A program made the position numbers and the translations under genes. The notes below the pieces were generated by a model that was not told where the DNA came from, did no database searches, and was given only the letters and a program-made list of their open reading frames with translations. A stretch of DNA of 64,000 nucleotides from Paraburkholderia ferrariae NBRC 106233 (lineage in GTDB: Bacteria > Pseudomonadota > Gammaproteobacteria > Burkholderiales > Burkholderiaceae), in assembly GCF_000685035.1 (NCBI RefSeq), contig NZ_BAYB01000008.1, positions 62,001 through 126,000 of the forward strand, read 5' to 3'. Positions 7,392 through 16,642 of the stretch are shown piece by piece (the first letter of the stretch is position 1; each line of letters starts with the position of its first letter).

Positions 7392-8420
7392 TCAGTTCGA
7401 GAGTTCGCTTCGGACGATTTCTGCGCCCGCACTCAAGGCTTCCAGCTTGCCTTTCGCTATTGCACGAGACAAGGGAGCCATGCCGCAGTTGGTGCAAGGA
7501 TAGAGCTTGTCGGCATCGACAAACTGGAGTGCTTTTCGCAGGGTATTGGCGACTTCCTCGGGCGTTTCAATGGTATTGCTAGCCACGTCAATGGCCCCCA
7601 CCATCACTTTCTTGCCGCGAATAAGCTCGATGAGATCCATCGGAACGTGAGAGTTGTGGCATTCCAGCGAGACCATGCCGATACTGGACTTTTGCAGCCT
7701 GGGGAACGCCTCTTCATATTGCCGCCACTCCGACCCCAGCGTCTTCTTCCAGTCCGTATTGGCCTTGATGCCGTAGCCATAGCAGATATGGACAGCCGTT
7801 TCGCACTTAAGCCCTTCGATGGCCCTTTCCAGCGTGGCAACGCCCCACTCATTCACCTCGTCAAAGAACACATTGAATGCGGGTTCATCAAACTGAATAA
7901 TATCGACCCCGGCCGCTTCCAGCTCCCTGGCTTCCTGATTCAGGATTTTGGCGAATTCCCAGGCCAGTTTTTCGCGGCTTTTATAGTGATCGTCATAGAG
8001 CGTGTCGATCATCGTCATCGGGCCGGGCAGCGCCCATTTGATGGGTTGCTTCGTTTGCCGACGCAGGAACCTGGCATCTTCGACAAAGACCGGTTTCCGG
8101 CGAGCAACGGCACCAACGACCGTCGGTACGCTTGCATCATAGCGATCACGAATTCTGACGGTCTTGCGGTTCTCGAAATCGACGCCGTCCAGGTGTTCGA
8201 TAAACGTGGTCACAAAATGCTGACGCGTTTGTTCGCCATCGCTGACAATATCAATGCCCGCGTGTTGTTGCTCTTGCAGTGACAAACGCAAAGCATCTTG
8301 TTTGCCCTCAACCAACCCCACATCCTGCAATTTCCACGGTGACCAGAGTTTCTCGGGTTCTGCGAGCCATGAGGGTTTGGGCAAGCTGCCAGCAGTCGAA
8401 GTGGGTAGCAATTTTTTCAC
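7392..8420 (-). CDS. mesD: core-MetE, folate-independent methionine synthase MesD type
   Basis: This 342-residue protein consists only of the catalytic, zinc-binding half of cobalamin-independent methionine synthase; the N-terminal MetE half that helps bind folate is absent. The zinc ligands can be assigned as His211 and Cys213 (AVHICYG), Glu253 (SLECHNSH) and Cys312 (TNCGMAPLS). The residues around LPTSTAGSLPKP near the start and QFDEPAF are typical of the family. Core-MetE proteins encoded beside DUF1852 have been described as MesD, folate-independent methionine synthases needing MesX. GTG at 8420 is preferred, with AAGG about nine bases upstream and family-length N-terminus. A TTG at 8450 overlapping the mesX stop is the alternative. 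Base composition is AT-rich for this genome. Confidence 0.85.
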   Translation of the reverse strand: MKKLLPTSTAGSLPKPSWLAEPEKLWSPWKLQDVGLVEGKQDALRLSLQEQQHAGIDIVSDGEQTRQHFVTTFIEHLDGVDFENRKTVRIRDRYDASVPTVVGAVARRKPVFVEDARFLRRQTKQPIKWALPGPMTMIDTLYDDHYKSREKLAWEFAKILNQEARELEAAGVDIIQFDEPAFNVFFDEVNEWGVATLERAIEGLKCETAVHICYGYGIKANTDWKKTLGSEWRQYEEAFPRLQKSSIGMVSLECHNSHVPMDLIELIRGKKVMVGAIDVASNTIETPEEVANTLRKALQFVDADKLYPCTNCGMAPLSRAIAKGKLEALSAGAEIVRSELSN

Positions 8421-8446
8421 AACAGATGACCTTGTCTTTTGATTAG

Positions 8447-9430
8447 TCAAAGAGCGTAGCTAGCAGACCACTGCTCAAGAACAGCCTGGTATGGTTTGAT
8501 AAACTGCTCCTCAACAAACCTTCCCTGCTCAATAGCCAGCCGGCTACGTTCTTCCCGATCGTAAACAATTCGGGTTAGCGAAAAATCTTCATGCTTCAAA
8601 CTTGGCTGATACGATTTTCCTGCCGCTGAATTTGCATTGTAAATCTCGGGCCTGTAAATTTTCTGAAAAGTATCCATCGTGCTGATGGTGCCGATCAGCT
8701 CAAGATTGGTGTAATCGTCGAGCAAATCTCCGGAAAAATAAAAAGCCAGAGGTGCGGCACTGTTCGGAGGCATGAAATAACGAACCTTCAGCCCCATTTT
8801 CCTGAAATATTCGTCAGTTAGCGAATATTCATCCTGTTCGTACTCAACGCCCAATACAGGATGCTGATTTTCAGTCCGACGATAGGTCCTGCTGCTCGAA
8901 ACGCTCAGGCAGATAACGGGCAGCTTATTGAAATTAGCCTTGTAGGCGCTTGAATTCACGAAGCACTTAAACAGCTTTCCATGCAGATCCCCAAAATTAT
9001 CTGGAGTGCTGAATTCGGCCTGATTCTTGTTGTGCTCCAGTAAAAGCACACTAAAATCATAATCCCGAACGTAGGAGGAAAAATTATTCCCTGCAATACC
9101 CTCGATCTTCTCGCCGGTTTTCCGGTCAAGAATATTCGTTTTCAATATTTCGATCAAAGGGAGTGCGCCACCACTGCCTTCACCATCGATACTCATCTCA
9201 ACGGAAATGATTTCAAGCTTGACGGCATAACGATCGCCTTTAGGGTTATCCCAATGCGCCAGGGCATTGAAACGATTGTCAATCATCCTGAAGGTGTTGC
9301 GCAAGTTCTCCTGGCGGCTACTTCCTCTAGCCAGGTTGGCAAAATTGGTCGTGATGCGCGTATTGTCTGAAGGACGGTAGTCCTCATCGAAACAAATGCT
9401 CTTGATAGCAAATGTAAAATCTTTACTCAT
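8447..9430 (-). CDS. mesX: DUF1852 protein, MesX, partner of MesD
   Basis: This is a 327-residue DUF1852 family protein, recognised from its start MSKDFTFAIKSICFDED, the NTRITTNFANLARG block, and the run of aromatic/acidic segments such as YVRDYDFSVLLLEH and DEYSLTDEYFRKMGLKVRYF. DUF1852 proteins occur almost only beside core-MetE genes and have been named MesX, needed for MesD-dependent methionine synthesis in aerobic bacteria. Their chemistry is not settled. The ATG at 9430 is chosen because the family begins there; the frame upstream has no support. Its stop overlaps the region of the mesD start. The gene is strikingly AT-rich compared with its neighbours, a sign of recent acquisition. Confidence 0.85.
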   Translation of the reverse strand: MSKDFTFAIKSICFDEDYRPSDNTRITTNFANLARGSSRQENLRNTFRMIDNRFNALAHWDNPKGDRYAVKLEIISVEMSIDGEGSGGALPLIEILKTNILDRKTGEKIEGIAGNNFSSYVRDYDFSVLLLEHNKNQAEFSTPDNFGDLHGKLFKCFVNSSAYKANFNKLPVICLSVSSSRTYRRTENQHPVLGVEYEQDEYSLTDEYFRKMGLKVRYFMPPNSAAPLAFYFSGDLLDDYTNLELIGTISTMDTFQKIYRPEIYNANSAAGKSYQPSLKHEDFSLTRIVYDREERSRLAIEQGRFVEEQFIKPYQAVLEQWSASYAL

Positions 9431-9519
9431 TGTGATCTGACAACCTGATTTCCGAAATAAATTCCGCAATTACTTCTTGCTTTTCCAGAATTTTATGCCA
9501 GGTCATCCATGAATGAAAA

Positions 9520-9532
9520 TGAATTGATTTCA
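9520..9532 (-). promoter_or_regulatory. MetR-type operator upstream of mesX
   Basis: TGAATTGATTTCA is an exact match to the MetR consensus TGAA-N5-TTCA. The symmetry extends one base each way (ATGAATTGATTTCAT, 9519-9533). It lies 90 bases upstream of the mesX start, a usual distance for activation by a LysR-type regulator. A MetR-like gene is present at 10668. No other gene start is close except queH, which points away from it. The rest of 9431-9656 holds no gene. Confidence 0.7.
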
Positions 9533-9656
9533 TGCAATCATTAGTCATTTTCATGCCGTGCTGTCCGTGTCGACGGTACGCAGCGCGACCAGACTTTGGC
9601 CCGGGTACGGTGGCGTCAAGACATTCAGCCTGCTTATCTGGCTACAGACGGCGAGC

Positions 9657-10328
9657 TCAGGATTCGATTGCGGAGTCGTCGTCGCCGTAGAACTTCACGC
9701 CCAGTTGAATGCGTTCCCGGCCGCTTTCCAGGCGATGCCGGTTGGTGTCGCGTAGCGAGTAGACGCAGCCGCAATATTCTTGCTGGTAGAAGTTTTCCCG
9801 CTTGCTGATCTCGATCATGCGGGCCGATCCGCCTGCCTTGCGCCAGTTGTACTCCCAATACATCAGATCGGGATAACGGGACGCAGCACGCACGCCGCTG
9901 TCGTTGATCTGCTGCATGTTCTTCCAGCGGGAAATGCCCAGCGAACTGGTCATGACCGGAAAGCCATGCTCGTGAGCGTAGAGCGCCGTGCGCTCGAAGC
10001 GCATGTCGAAGCACATGGTGCAGCGGATGCCCCGCTCCGGTTCGTTCTCCATCCCGCGTGCGCGTTCGAACCAGTTATCCCGGTCGTAATCGGCGTCGAC
10101 GAAGGGAATGCCGAATTTCTCTGCAAAGCGGATGTTTTCGTCCTTGCGCAGTTCGTATTCCTTGCGCGGATGAATATTGGGGTTGTAAAAAAAGATCGTG
10201 AAATCGATGCCCGACGCCACCATGGCTTCCATGACCTCCCCGGAACAGGGCGCACAGCACGAGTGCAGCAGCACCTTGCTCTGGCCGCCAGGCAGCGGGA
10301 GAGGCTTACGGTGATGGGTTGATGTCAT
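9657..10328 (-). CDS. queH: epoxyqueuosine reductase QueH
   Basis: This 223-residue protein of the DUF208/QueH family reduces epoxyqueuosine to queuosine, the last step of the tRNA wobble-base modification pathway, without the cobalamin used by QueG. The cysteine ligands for its Fe-S cluster and metal site are visible: HSCCAPCSG at 22-30, RCTMCFDMR near 118 and [12 protein letters not shown] near 192. The ATG at 10328 has AAGGAG eight bases upstream. It is alone on the strand, between the methionine locus and metR, with no other queuosine genes in view. Confidence 0.93.
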   Translation of the reverse strand: MTSTHHRKPLPLPGGQSKVLLHSCCAPCSGEVMEAMVASGIDFTIFFYNPNIHPRKEYELRKDENIRFAEKFGIPFVDADYDRDNWFERARGMENEPERGIRCTMCFDMRFERTALYAHEHGFPVMTSSLGISRWKNMQQINDSGVRAASRYPDLMYWEYNWRKAGGSARMIEISKRENFYQQEYCGCVYSLRDTNRHRLESGRERIQLGVKFYGDDDSAIES

Positions 10329-10667
10329 GACATCTCCTTTCGCTGAAGCGAAGCCGCACTTTGGCTAGCGCGCCAGTTGTTACAGCGATGCATATTTAAC
10401 GGCCTCGCCGATCCGAAGAGTCATGCCTTGAAGCGGGACGCGCCAGATTTATTGAAGCAACCCATAATTATCCTGGACAGCCGGCGATCCGACCATGGAT
10501 TATTCTTCATACATCCATTAGTTTCATTCATCGAAAATCCGGTCGTTGGCCTCACACTGCGTTCGCGTACGATAAGGATTGCATGGGGCTTATCCTCGAT
10601 GAAGAAAAATGGCATTATCCCGCCCACCCATTAAATTTCTTCATTTTTCGCTGGTTTATCCATTTCC
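10329..10667. other. intergenic region between queH and metR, no gene seen
   Basis: These 339 bases separate two divergent genes and must carry both promoters. The half next to metR is AT-rich. I found no TGAA-N5-TTCA match here, so autoregulation by MetR is not supported by a consensus box. No hairpin or small coding frame with a ribosome site stood out. Confidence 0.5.
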
Positions 10668-11576
10668 ATGCTCGAGCGCGTTCATCTCGTCATCGTTCGC
10701 GAAGTGGCCCGTCAGGGCTCGCTCACCGCCGCCGCGGAGTCGCTTTTCCTCACGCAATCGGCGTTGAGCCACACGGTCAAAAAGATCGAGCAGCAACTCG
10801 GCACCCCGATCTGGCACCGCGAGGGGCGCAGCCTGCGCCCTACGCAGGCCGGCCAGTATCTGCTCTCGCTCGCCGAGCGGCTTCTGCCCCAGTTCGAACT
10901 CGCCGAGGAGCGCATGAAGCAGTACGCGGCGGGCGAGCGCGGCACGCTGCGCATCGGCATGGAATGCGCGCCGTGCTATCAGTGGCTGCTCAAGGTCGTT
11001 TCGCCGTATCTGGCGAGATTTCCCGATGTGGACGTGGATGTGAAGCAGCGCTTCCAGTTCGGCGGAATCGGCGCGCTGATCGGTTACGACATCGACGTGC
11101 TGGTGACACCCGATCCGCTCAACCGCCCAGGCCTGCGTTTCGAGCCGGTGTTCGACTACGAGCAAGTGCTGGTGGTCGCGGAAAATCATCGGCTGGCAAG
11201 CGAGCGCTATGTGAAACCGGAACAACTGGTCGACGAAACGCTCATTACCTATCCCGTGGAAACCGACCGGCTCGACATCTACAACCAGTTTCTGCGCCCC
11301 GCCGGCATCATTCCGCGGCGGCACAAAACGATCGAGACGACCGACATCATGCTGCAGATGGTCGCGAGCCACCGTGGCGTGGCGGCGCTGCCCAAATGGC
11401 TCGCGGAAGAATACGCGGACCGCATGCCGCTCGCCATCGTCAAGCTCGGCAAACAGGGCATCGCCAAGCAGATTTTTTTGGGCACGCGCGAGGACGATGC
11501 CGTGGTCGATTACCTGAATTCATTCGTCGAGTTCGCGCGCGAGTCGAACTGGCGGGCGCCGCGCGTACGGCGCTAA
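10668..11576 (+). CDS. metR: MetR-like LysR-type transcriptional regulator
   Basis: This is a 302-residue LysR-type regulator. The N-terminal winged helix-turn-helix covers about residues 1-60 (VAREGSLT-like segment, LTQSALSHTVKKIEQQLG). The effector domain carries MetR features such as RIGMECAPCYQWL near 97, VDVDVKQRFQFGGI, and FDYEQVLVVAENH. MetR uses homocysteine as co-inducer and activates methionine synthesis genes. The exact MetR box in front of mesX, about 1.1 kb away, makes the mesX-mesD genes its likely local target. The closest ATG to the helix-turn-helix is used; the ribosome site is weak. Confidence 0.85.
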   Translation: MLERVHLVIVREVARQGSLTAAAESLFLTQSALSHTVKKIEQQLGTPIWHREGRSLRPTQAGQYLLSLAERLLPQFELAEERMKQYAAGERGTLRIGMECAPCYQWLLKVVSPYLARFPDVDVDVKQRFQFGGIGALIGYDIDVLVTPDPLNRPGLRFEPVFDYEQVLVVAENHRLASERYVKPEQLVDETLITYPVETDRLDIYNQFLRPAGIIPRRHKTIETTDIMLQMVASHRGVAALPKWLAEEYADRMPLAIVKLGKQGIAKQIFLGTREDDAVVDYLNSFVEFARESNWRAPRVRR

Positions 11577-11671
11577 CTAATCTGAATCTGGCCGCACCCG
11601 GTGGAGGCGTTGCACCCGGCCAACTCCATCAGTTACGGAACATTGCCCCCCCACCTGAATCCGCATGCCCA

Positions 11672-13045
11672 CTATGCCGGCCGGATGTTCTGGTTCACGC
11701 GGAAAAGGTTGTGGGGGTCGAACTCGCGCTTGACAGCAGACAGACGCGCATAGTTGTCCCGGAAGCTGGCCTTCACGCGCTCCTCGCCCTCCTCCATCAT
11801 GAAGTTCACATACGCCCCTCCGGCCGAATACGGGTGTAGTGCGGTCTGATAATCGCGAGCCCACGCACCGATTCGCTCCGCGTTCGCGGGATCGGGATCG
11901 ACGCCGGCAAACACCGCCGCCCAGCGGGCATCGCGATAACTGAACGCAGTCTCGTTGCGGCCCACCCGGTGCGCGGCTCCGTCTATGGGATAAAGGTGCA
12001 TGGTCGAGTGCATCGTCGGAAGTCGTTCGGCGTACTCATCATGCAGTGCGACCGCTGCGTCGGAAAAATCGTTGAAAAAATCGGCGCGCCAATACCACTG
12101 CAGTCCGGGCGGATAGAGGCCGTCGAACGCGCTTTGCAGCGCCGGGAACGGCAACGCTTGAACCCCGTGCAACGCAGGCCGGGTCGCCAGCACCGGAGCG
12201 AAAGCCGCATCGGCTTTCGCGGGATCGCCGCTCCAGCACCAGACCACTGCACACATCTTTTGCAACTGCAGCGGTTCGGGAAACGGCGCCACCGGCGGCA
12301 CGGTCATGAACGCGAAGAAGCCGTTGAGTTCATCCGGTGCCTCGGTAATGAACGTGCGGTACCACTGCAGGATTTCCGTCGCGCGTTCGAGCGGCCACAG
12401 CGTCGGCCCGGCGACGACGTCCGACACCGGATGCAAGCGGAATTCGAATGAGGTGACCACCCCGAAATTGCCTCCGCCGCCGCGCAGCGCCCAGAAGAGA
12501 TCTCCATTGCTGTGCTCGCTCGCGGTGACGAGCCGTCCGTCCGCCAGCACCACGTCGGCGGAAAGCAGGTTGTCGATCGTCAGGCCGTAGCGGCGCGTCA
12601 AGTAGCCGATGCCGCCCCCGAGCGTCAGGCCGCCGACGCCGGTGGAACTGATAATTCCGCTCGGCGTGGCGAGCCCGAACGCGTGCGTCGCATGATCGAC
12701 GTCGCGCCACCGGCACCCTCCCTCCACGCGGACGGTGCGCGCGGCCGGGTCGACGCGTATGCCGCGCATTCCCGAAAGATCGATCACGAGACCGTCGTCG
12801 CAGGTGCCGAGACCGCCGCCATTGTGTCCGCCGCCTCGCACGGCCAGCAGCAGAGCATGCTCGCGCGCGAAGTTCACGGAGGCGATCACGTCCGCGACAT
12901 CCGCGCAGCGCGCGATCAGCCCAGGACGCTTCGCAATCATCGCGTTGTAGACCTTGCAGGCATCGTCATAGGCGGCGTCGGCCGGCTGGACGAGCGTTCC
13001 CCGAAGGGTCGCGCGCCAGGCCGTCAAGTCGTTGTCGCTGAACAT
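11672..13045 (-). CDS. FAD-linked oxidase, berberine-bridge-enzyme/6-hydroxynicotine-oxidase type
   Basis: This 457-residue protein has a PCMH-type FAD-binding domain (about 35-210) and a C-terminal BBE domain (about 410-450, YVNFMMEEGEERVKASFRDNYARLSAVKREFDPHNLFRVNQNI). RGGGHNGGG near residue 70 contains the His that covalently binds FAD in this family. The position that holds a second flavin-linked Cys in plant BBE is not a Cys (SGIISSTGVGG), so single-point attachment is expected. GAGGAGATCGAA precedes the ATG at 13045. Such enzymes oxidise alcohols, amines or sugars with oxygen and release peroxide; the substrate is unknown. It is divergent from the DUF4242/LuxR pair. Confidence 0.9.
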   Translation of the reverse strand: MFSDNDLTAWRATLRGTLVQPADAAYDDACKVYNAMIAKRPGLIARCADVADVIASVNFAREHALLLAVRGGGHNGGGLGTCDDGLVIDLSGMRGIRVDPAARTVRVEGGCRWRDVDHATHAFGLATPSGIISSTGVGGLTLGGGIGYLTRRYGLTIDNLLSADVVLADGRLVTASEHSNGDLFWALRGGGGNFGVVTSFEFRLHPVSDVVAGPTLWPLERATEILQWYRTFITEAPDELNGFFAFMTVPPVAPFPEPLQLQKMCAVVWCWSGDPAKADAAFAPVLATRPALHGVQALPFPALQSAFDGLYPPGLQWYWRADFFNDFSDAAVALHDEYAERLPTMHSTMHLYPIDGAAHRVGRNETAFSYRDARWAAVFAGVDPDPANAERIGAWARDYQTALHPYSAGGAYVNFMMEEGEERVKASFRDNYARLSAVKREFDPHNLFRVNQNIRPA

Positions 13046-13269
13046 TTCGATCTCCTCGATGCGTTCCTGACACTCACTGTAGGCCGGTGGCGCACGAACG
13101 GCCATCCACAGGATTGATCAAATTGCACTGCGATGTTTCTGTGCGCGCTAGTCGATTCTGACTATCGCAGCACCCGCAGCCGCGCCAGCGCGCGCTTGAC
13201 AGGTCGACGGGGCGTCACTACAACGGAAATACGGCTCATCGCAAGCATTCAGTCAGACGGGAGAAAGCG

Positions 13270-13536
13270 GTGTCACTATTTCTCATCGAACGCCAGTTCG
13301 CCGAAGCATTGAAGCTGGACGCCGCCGGTGCGGTAGCGCTTAAAGAAATCAACGACGCGAGCGGCGTCAACTGGTTGTTTTCATTCCTCTCGGCAGACAG
13401 GAAGAAGACCTACTGCCTGTATGAGGCGCCGAGCGCCGAAGCGATTCGCGAAGCGGCGAGGCTCGCCGGCCTGCCGGCCGACGTGGTGGTGGAAGTGAGC
13501 GAAATGCGGCCCGAGGCGTTCAGCCAGGCATCGTAG
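13270..13536 (+). CDS. DUF4242 (SCO4226-like, nickel-binding) protein
   Basis: This 88-residue protein is of the DUF4242 family, a small ferredoxin-like fold related to Streptomyces SCO4226, which binds nickel as a dimer. The pattern FLIERQF at the start, NWLFSFLSADRKKTYCLYEAPSAEAIREAARLAG in the middle (only partly conserved), and a closing VVEVSEM strand are typical. It starts with GTG at 13270, with GGGAGAAAGC upstream. It ends nine bases before the large LuxR regulator, so the two are co-transcribed and may work together. In other genomes DUF4242 proteins are also found beside LuxR/AAA regulators. Confidence 0.82.
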   Translation: MSLFLIERQFAEALKLDAAGAVALKEINDASGVNWLFSFLSADRKKTYCLYEAPSAEAIREAARLAGLPADVVVEVSEMRPEAFSQAS

Positions 13537-13545
13537 GCGATTCCG

Positions 13546-16500
13546 ATGGAATGCCCGCTCTGTTGTCGGAACAATCGCGCAGACGCCCGCTTTTGCGATG
13601 CCTGCGGCGCGCGTCTTGCGGCGTCCGGGGAGGATCGGCAGGCCGAAACGTCGATCGTCGGCCGCGAAAGCGAACTCGCGGCGCTCGCCGGTTTGCTCGG
13701 ACGAATGGCGGGCGGCCATGGCGCAATCGCCATGCTGGCCGGCGAGCCCGGCATCGGCAAGTCGCACACGGCACAGACCCTGGCCCGGCGCGCCGCCGGC
13801 GTGCGCGTGCTATGGGGGCGCTGCAACGAGGAGCCGGGCGCACCGCCCTATTGGCCGTGGCTGCAGATCATGCGGGTCTGGCTCGAAGGCCACGACGACG
13901 AGGCGTTGCGCGCCATGCTCGCCGCGGCCGCGCCCATTGCGGACGTTCTCCCCGAGATCAGGCGGCGGCTCGGCGATCAGGCACCGCTGCTGCCGACATC
14001 CGATCCGCTGCAGCAGCGCTTCCGGCTATTCGATGCCATTGCCGGCTTCTGGCGGTTCGCGGCGGCACGCGAGCCGCTGTTGCTGATCATCGACAATCTT
14101 CATTGGGCGGACGCGTCGTCGCTCCGCCTGCTCGAGTTTCTCGCGCCGGAGATCGGGGACAACCGCCTCCTGCTGCTCGCCACTTATCGCGACATCGAGT
14201 TGAACCGCCAGCATCCGCTATCGGTCACGCTCGGCGACCTGGCCCGCTACGGGCATTTCCACCGCTTGCGTCTTGCCGGGCTGACCCGCCGGGAAACCGA
14301 GGCGCTGATCGCCCAGTCGGGAGGCAAGGGCTTCGCGCCGGCGCTCCTCGACGCAATCTATGAGCAGACCGAAGGAAACCCCCTGTTCGTCGCCGAGACA
14401 ACGCGGCTGCTCGTTCAGGAAGGCGTGCTCGGGCGCCGCACGCCTGCCCGGCTGGCGGAGCCGTGCGCGGCGCCGGGAATTCGCATTCCCGAAGGCGTGA
14501 AGGAAGTGATCGGGCGGCGTCTGAACCGCCTGTCGCCGATGGCCAATGTCGTGCTCGAACGCGCCGCCCTGATCGGCAGGACGTTCGATCTCCAGTTGCT
14601 GCAACGCGTGCTGGACGAACCACCCGCGAACGGCATCCAGAACACGATCGAGGAAGCCCTGCGGTCCCGCATCGTCGAACCGGAGGAGCGGCCGGGCTGG
14701 TTCCAGTTCTCGCACGCGGTGATCCGCGAGACGTTATATGACGAAATCGCGATACCGGCCCGCAGCGGGCTCCATCTACGCGTCGCACAGGCCATTGAAA
14801 GCCTGTATGCCGACGAAGCCGACCGGCACCTGCCCGCGCTCGCGCACCATTACACGCGCGCGCTGCCGGGCGCAGACGCCGCGCGCGCGGCCGATATCGC
14901 GCGCCGCGCCGCCGAACGCGCAGCCGGGCTGCTGGCGCACGAGGAAGCGGCTCGCTACTATCGCCTCGCGCTTCAGGCGGCAGGCATGACGAGTGCCTGC
15001 GATCCGGCTTCGAAGTGCCGGCTTCTCAACGCGCTCGGCGACTCGCTCACGTTCGCGGGCGAGTATCTGCAAGCGCGCGAAGCGTTCGAACAGGCCATGT
15101 CGCTGGCGCGCGAAGCAAAAGCGATCGACGAGATGACGCGCGCCGCGCTCGGCTTCGAGAGGGCCACCTGGGCGCCGGGGCTGCCGGGACAGACGGCGGC
15201 GCGGCTACTGCGCGAGGCGCTCGCCGCCCAGGACAGCGGCGACGGCACGATGAAGGCGCAGTTGCTCAGCTCGCTGGCGCGGGCGCTGATCTTCAGCGGC
15301 GAAGACGCCCAGGCCGAGATCGTGCACGAACAGGCGGTGGCGATGGCCCGGCGCAGCGGCGACACGGGAACACTCGTCTCGACGCTGGTCTCGACGCTCT
15401 CCACTCGCTGGCAGCCGGAGCGCAGTGCCGAACGGCTGCGGGATATCGAGGAGGCGCTCCGTCTGGCCGAAAGTTCGAACGACGTGCTGCGCGCACTCGA
15501 CGCGCAGGCCTGGCAACTGTTCGAACTGATGGAACTGGGCGATCTTTCGACCTGGCGCGTGCGGCTGGAGCAATTCGAGCGCCGGGCCGCGGATTTGCGA
15601 CAGCCGTTTGAAAGCTACGTGGCGGCCACGTCGCGCGCGACTTTCGCGCTGATGGAGGGCCGGTTCGACGACGCCGTGCCCCTGATCGAGCAGGCGCTGC
15701 AGATTGGCCGCCGCATGCCCGGGCTGGACGCGCCCGGCGTCTACGGCATGCAGATGTTCACGTTGCGCAGCGAGCAGGGGCGTCTGCGCGAGCTGGCGCC
15801 ACTGGTGCGGGTCTTCGTGAACGCGACGCCCAAGACGGGCACGTGGCGCCCTGGCCTCGCGCTGCTCTACTCGGAGATTGGCCTGCTCGACGAGGCGCGC
15901 AGCGAGTTCGAGGAACTGGCAGCGGACCATTTCGCGATCGTCCGCCACGATGCCTTGCGGGCGGCGAGTCTCGCGTATCTGGCTCAGGTGTGCGCACGGC
16001 TCGACGACCAGGATCGCGCGGAGGCCCTCTACTCGATGCTGCTCCCGTATGAAGGCCGCAATCTGCTGATCGGGACTACGGTCGGATGTCTGGGCGCGGC
16101 GTCGTCGGTGCTCGGCTTGCTCGCGACGACACGGCACGCATGGTGCGACGCTCAGCGTCACTTCGAAGACGCGCTGGCAATGAACCTGCGGCAGGGAGCG
16201 GAGCCCGCCGCCGCGCGCACGCGCGTGCGCTACGCCGCAATGCGGCTTGCCCGCAACGGCGATGGCGACGTCGGCGCGGCGCGCGTGCTGCTCCAGGATG
16301 CACGTGCTGCGGCGCAGCGCATGGAGATGCGCGCGCTCGTCGAGCAGATCGACGGCATGCTGCACTCGACCGCGCACACGTCAAGTCCGGTCTGTCCGGC
16401 CGGGTTGAGCACGCGGGAAACCGAGGTGCTGTTATTGGTTTCGAGCGGGCTCGGAAATCGTGAGATCGCGAACCGGCTCTTCTTGAGTCCGAACACGGTG

Positions 16501-16596
16501 GCCAACCACATTCGGGCCATTCTGGCCAAGACCCATTCCGCCAATCGTACCGAGGCGGCTGCGTTTGCAATCCGCAACGGGTTGACGGAAAGATGA
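13546..16596 (+). CDS. large LuxR-family regulator: zinc ribbon, AAA ATPase, helical repeats, LuxR HTH
   Basis: This 1016-residue cytosolic regulator is of the LAL (MalT-like) kind. Residues 1-22 form a zinc ribbon with C3, C6, C17 and C20. Residues 37-250 are a STAND/AAA-type ATPase with Walker A GEPGIGKS (66-73) and Walker B LLLIIDNLHWAD (178-189). A long alpha-helical, TPR-like middle follows (about 400-930). The C-terminal LuxR helix-turn-helix is at about 953-1012 (LSTRETEVLLLVSSGLGNREIA). Such proteins sense a ligand through the helical part and activate transcription in an ATP-dependent way. The N-terminal zinc ribbon is more usual in adenylate-cyclase-linked ATPases. Nine bases separate it from the DUF4242 gene. 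Its target is unknown; the divergent FAD oxidase is a candidate. Confidence 0.92.
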   Translation: MECPLCCRNNRADARFCDACGARLAASGEDRQAETSIVGRESELAALAGLLGRMAGGHGAIAMLAGEPGIGKSHTAQTLARRAAGVRVLWGRCNEEPGAPPYWPWLQIMRVWLEGHDDEALRAMLAAAAPIADVLPEIRRRLGDQAPLLPTSDPLQQRFRLFDAIAGFWRFAAAREPLLLIIDNLHWADASSLRLLEFLAPEIGDNRLLLLATYRDIELNRQHPLSVTLGDLARYGHFHRLRLAGLTRRETEALIAQSGGKGFAPALLDAIYEQTEGNPLFVAETTRLLVQEGVLGRRTPARLAEPCAAPGIRIPEGVKEVIGRRLNRLSPMANVVLERAALIGRTFDLQLLQRVLDEPPANGIQNTIEEALRSRIVEPEERPGWFQFSHAVIRETLYDEIAIPARSGLHLRVAQAIESLYADEADRHLPALAHHYTRALPGADAARAADIARRAAERAAGLLAHEEAARYYRLALQAAGMTSACDPASKCRLLNALGDSLTFAGEYLQAREAFEQAMSLAREAKAIDEMTRAALGFERATWAPGLPGQTAARLLREALAAQDSGDGTMKAQLLSSLARALIFSGEDAQAEIVHEQAVAMARRSGDTGTLVSTLVSTLSTRWQPERSAERLRDIEEALRLAESSNDVLRALDAQAWQLFELMELGDLSTWRVRLEQFERRAADLRQPFESYVAATSRATFALMEGRFDDAVPLIEQALQIGRRMPGLDAPGVYGMQMFTLRSEQGRLRELAPLVRVFVNATPKTGTWRPGLALLYSEIGLLDEARSEFEELAADHFAIVRHDALRAASLAYLAQVCARLDDQDRAEALYSMLLPYEGRNLLIGTTVGCLGAASSVLGLLATTRHAWCDAQRHFEDALAMNLRQGAEPAAARTRVRYAAMRLARNGDGDVGAARVLLQDARAAAQRMEMRALVEQIDGMLHSTAHTSSPVCPAGLSTRETEVLLLVSSGLGNREIANRLFLSPNTVANHIRAILAKTHSANRTEAAAFAIRNGLTER

Positions 16597-16642
16597 GGCA
16601 GGTGTTTTCTTCGGTGGCCGACGGTAGGAAGGCATGCCGCCG

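Noticed and set aside
10329..10667. Possible second MetR box near the metR promoter
   Set aside because: Several TTCA and TGAA half-sites occur, but none pair with a 5-base spacer.
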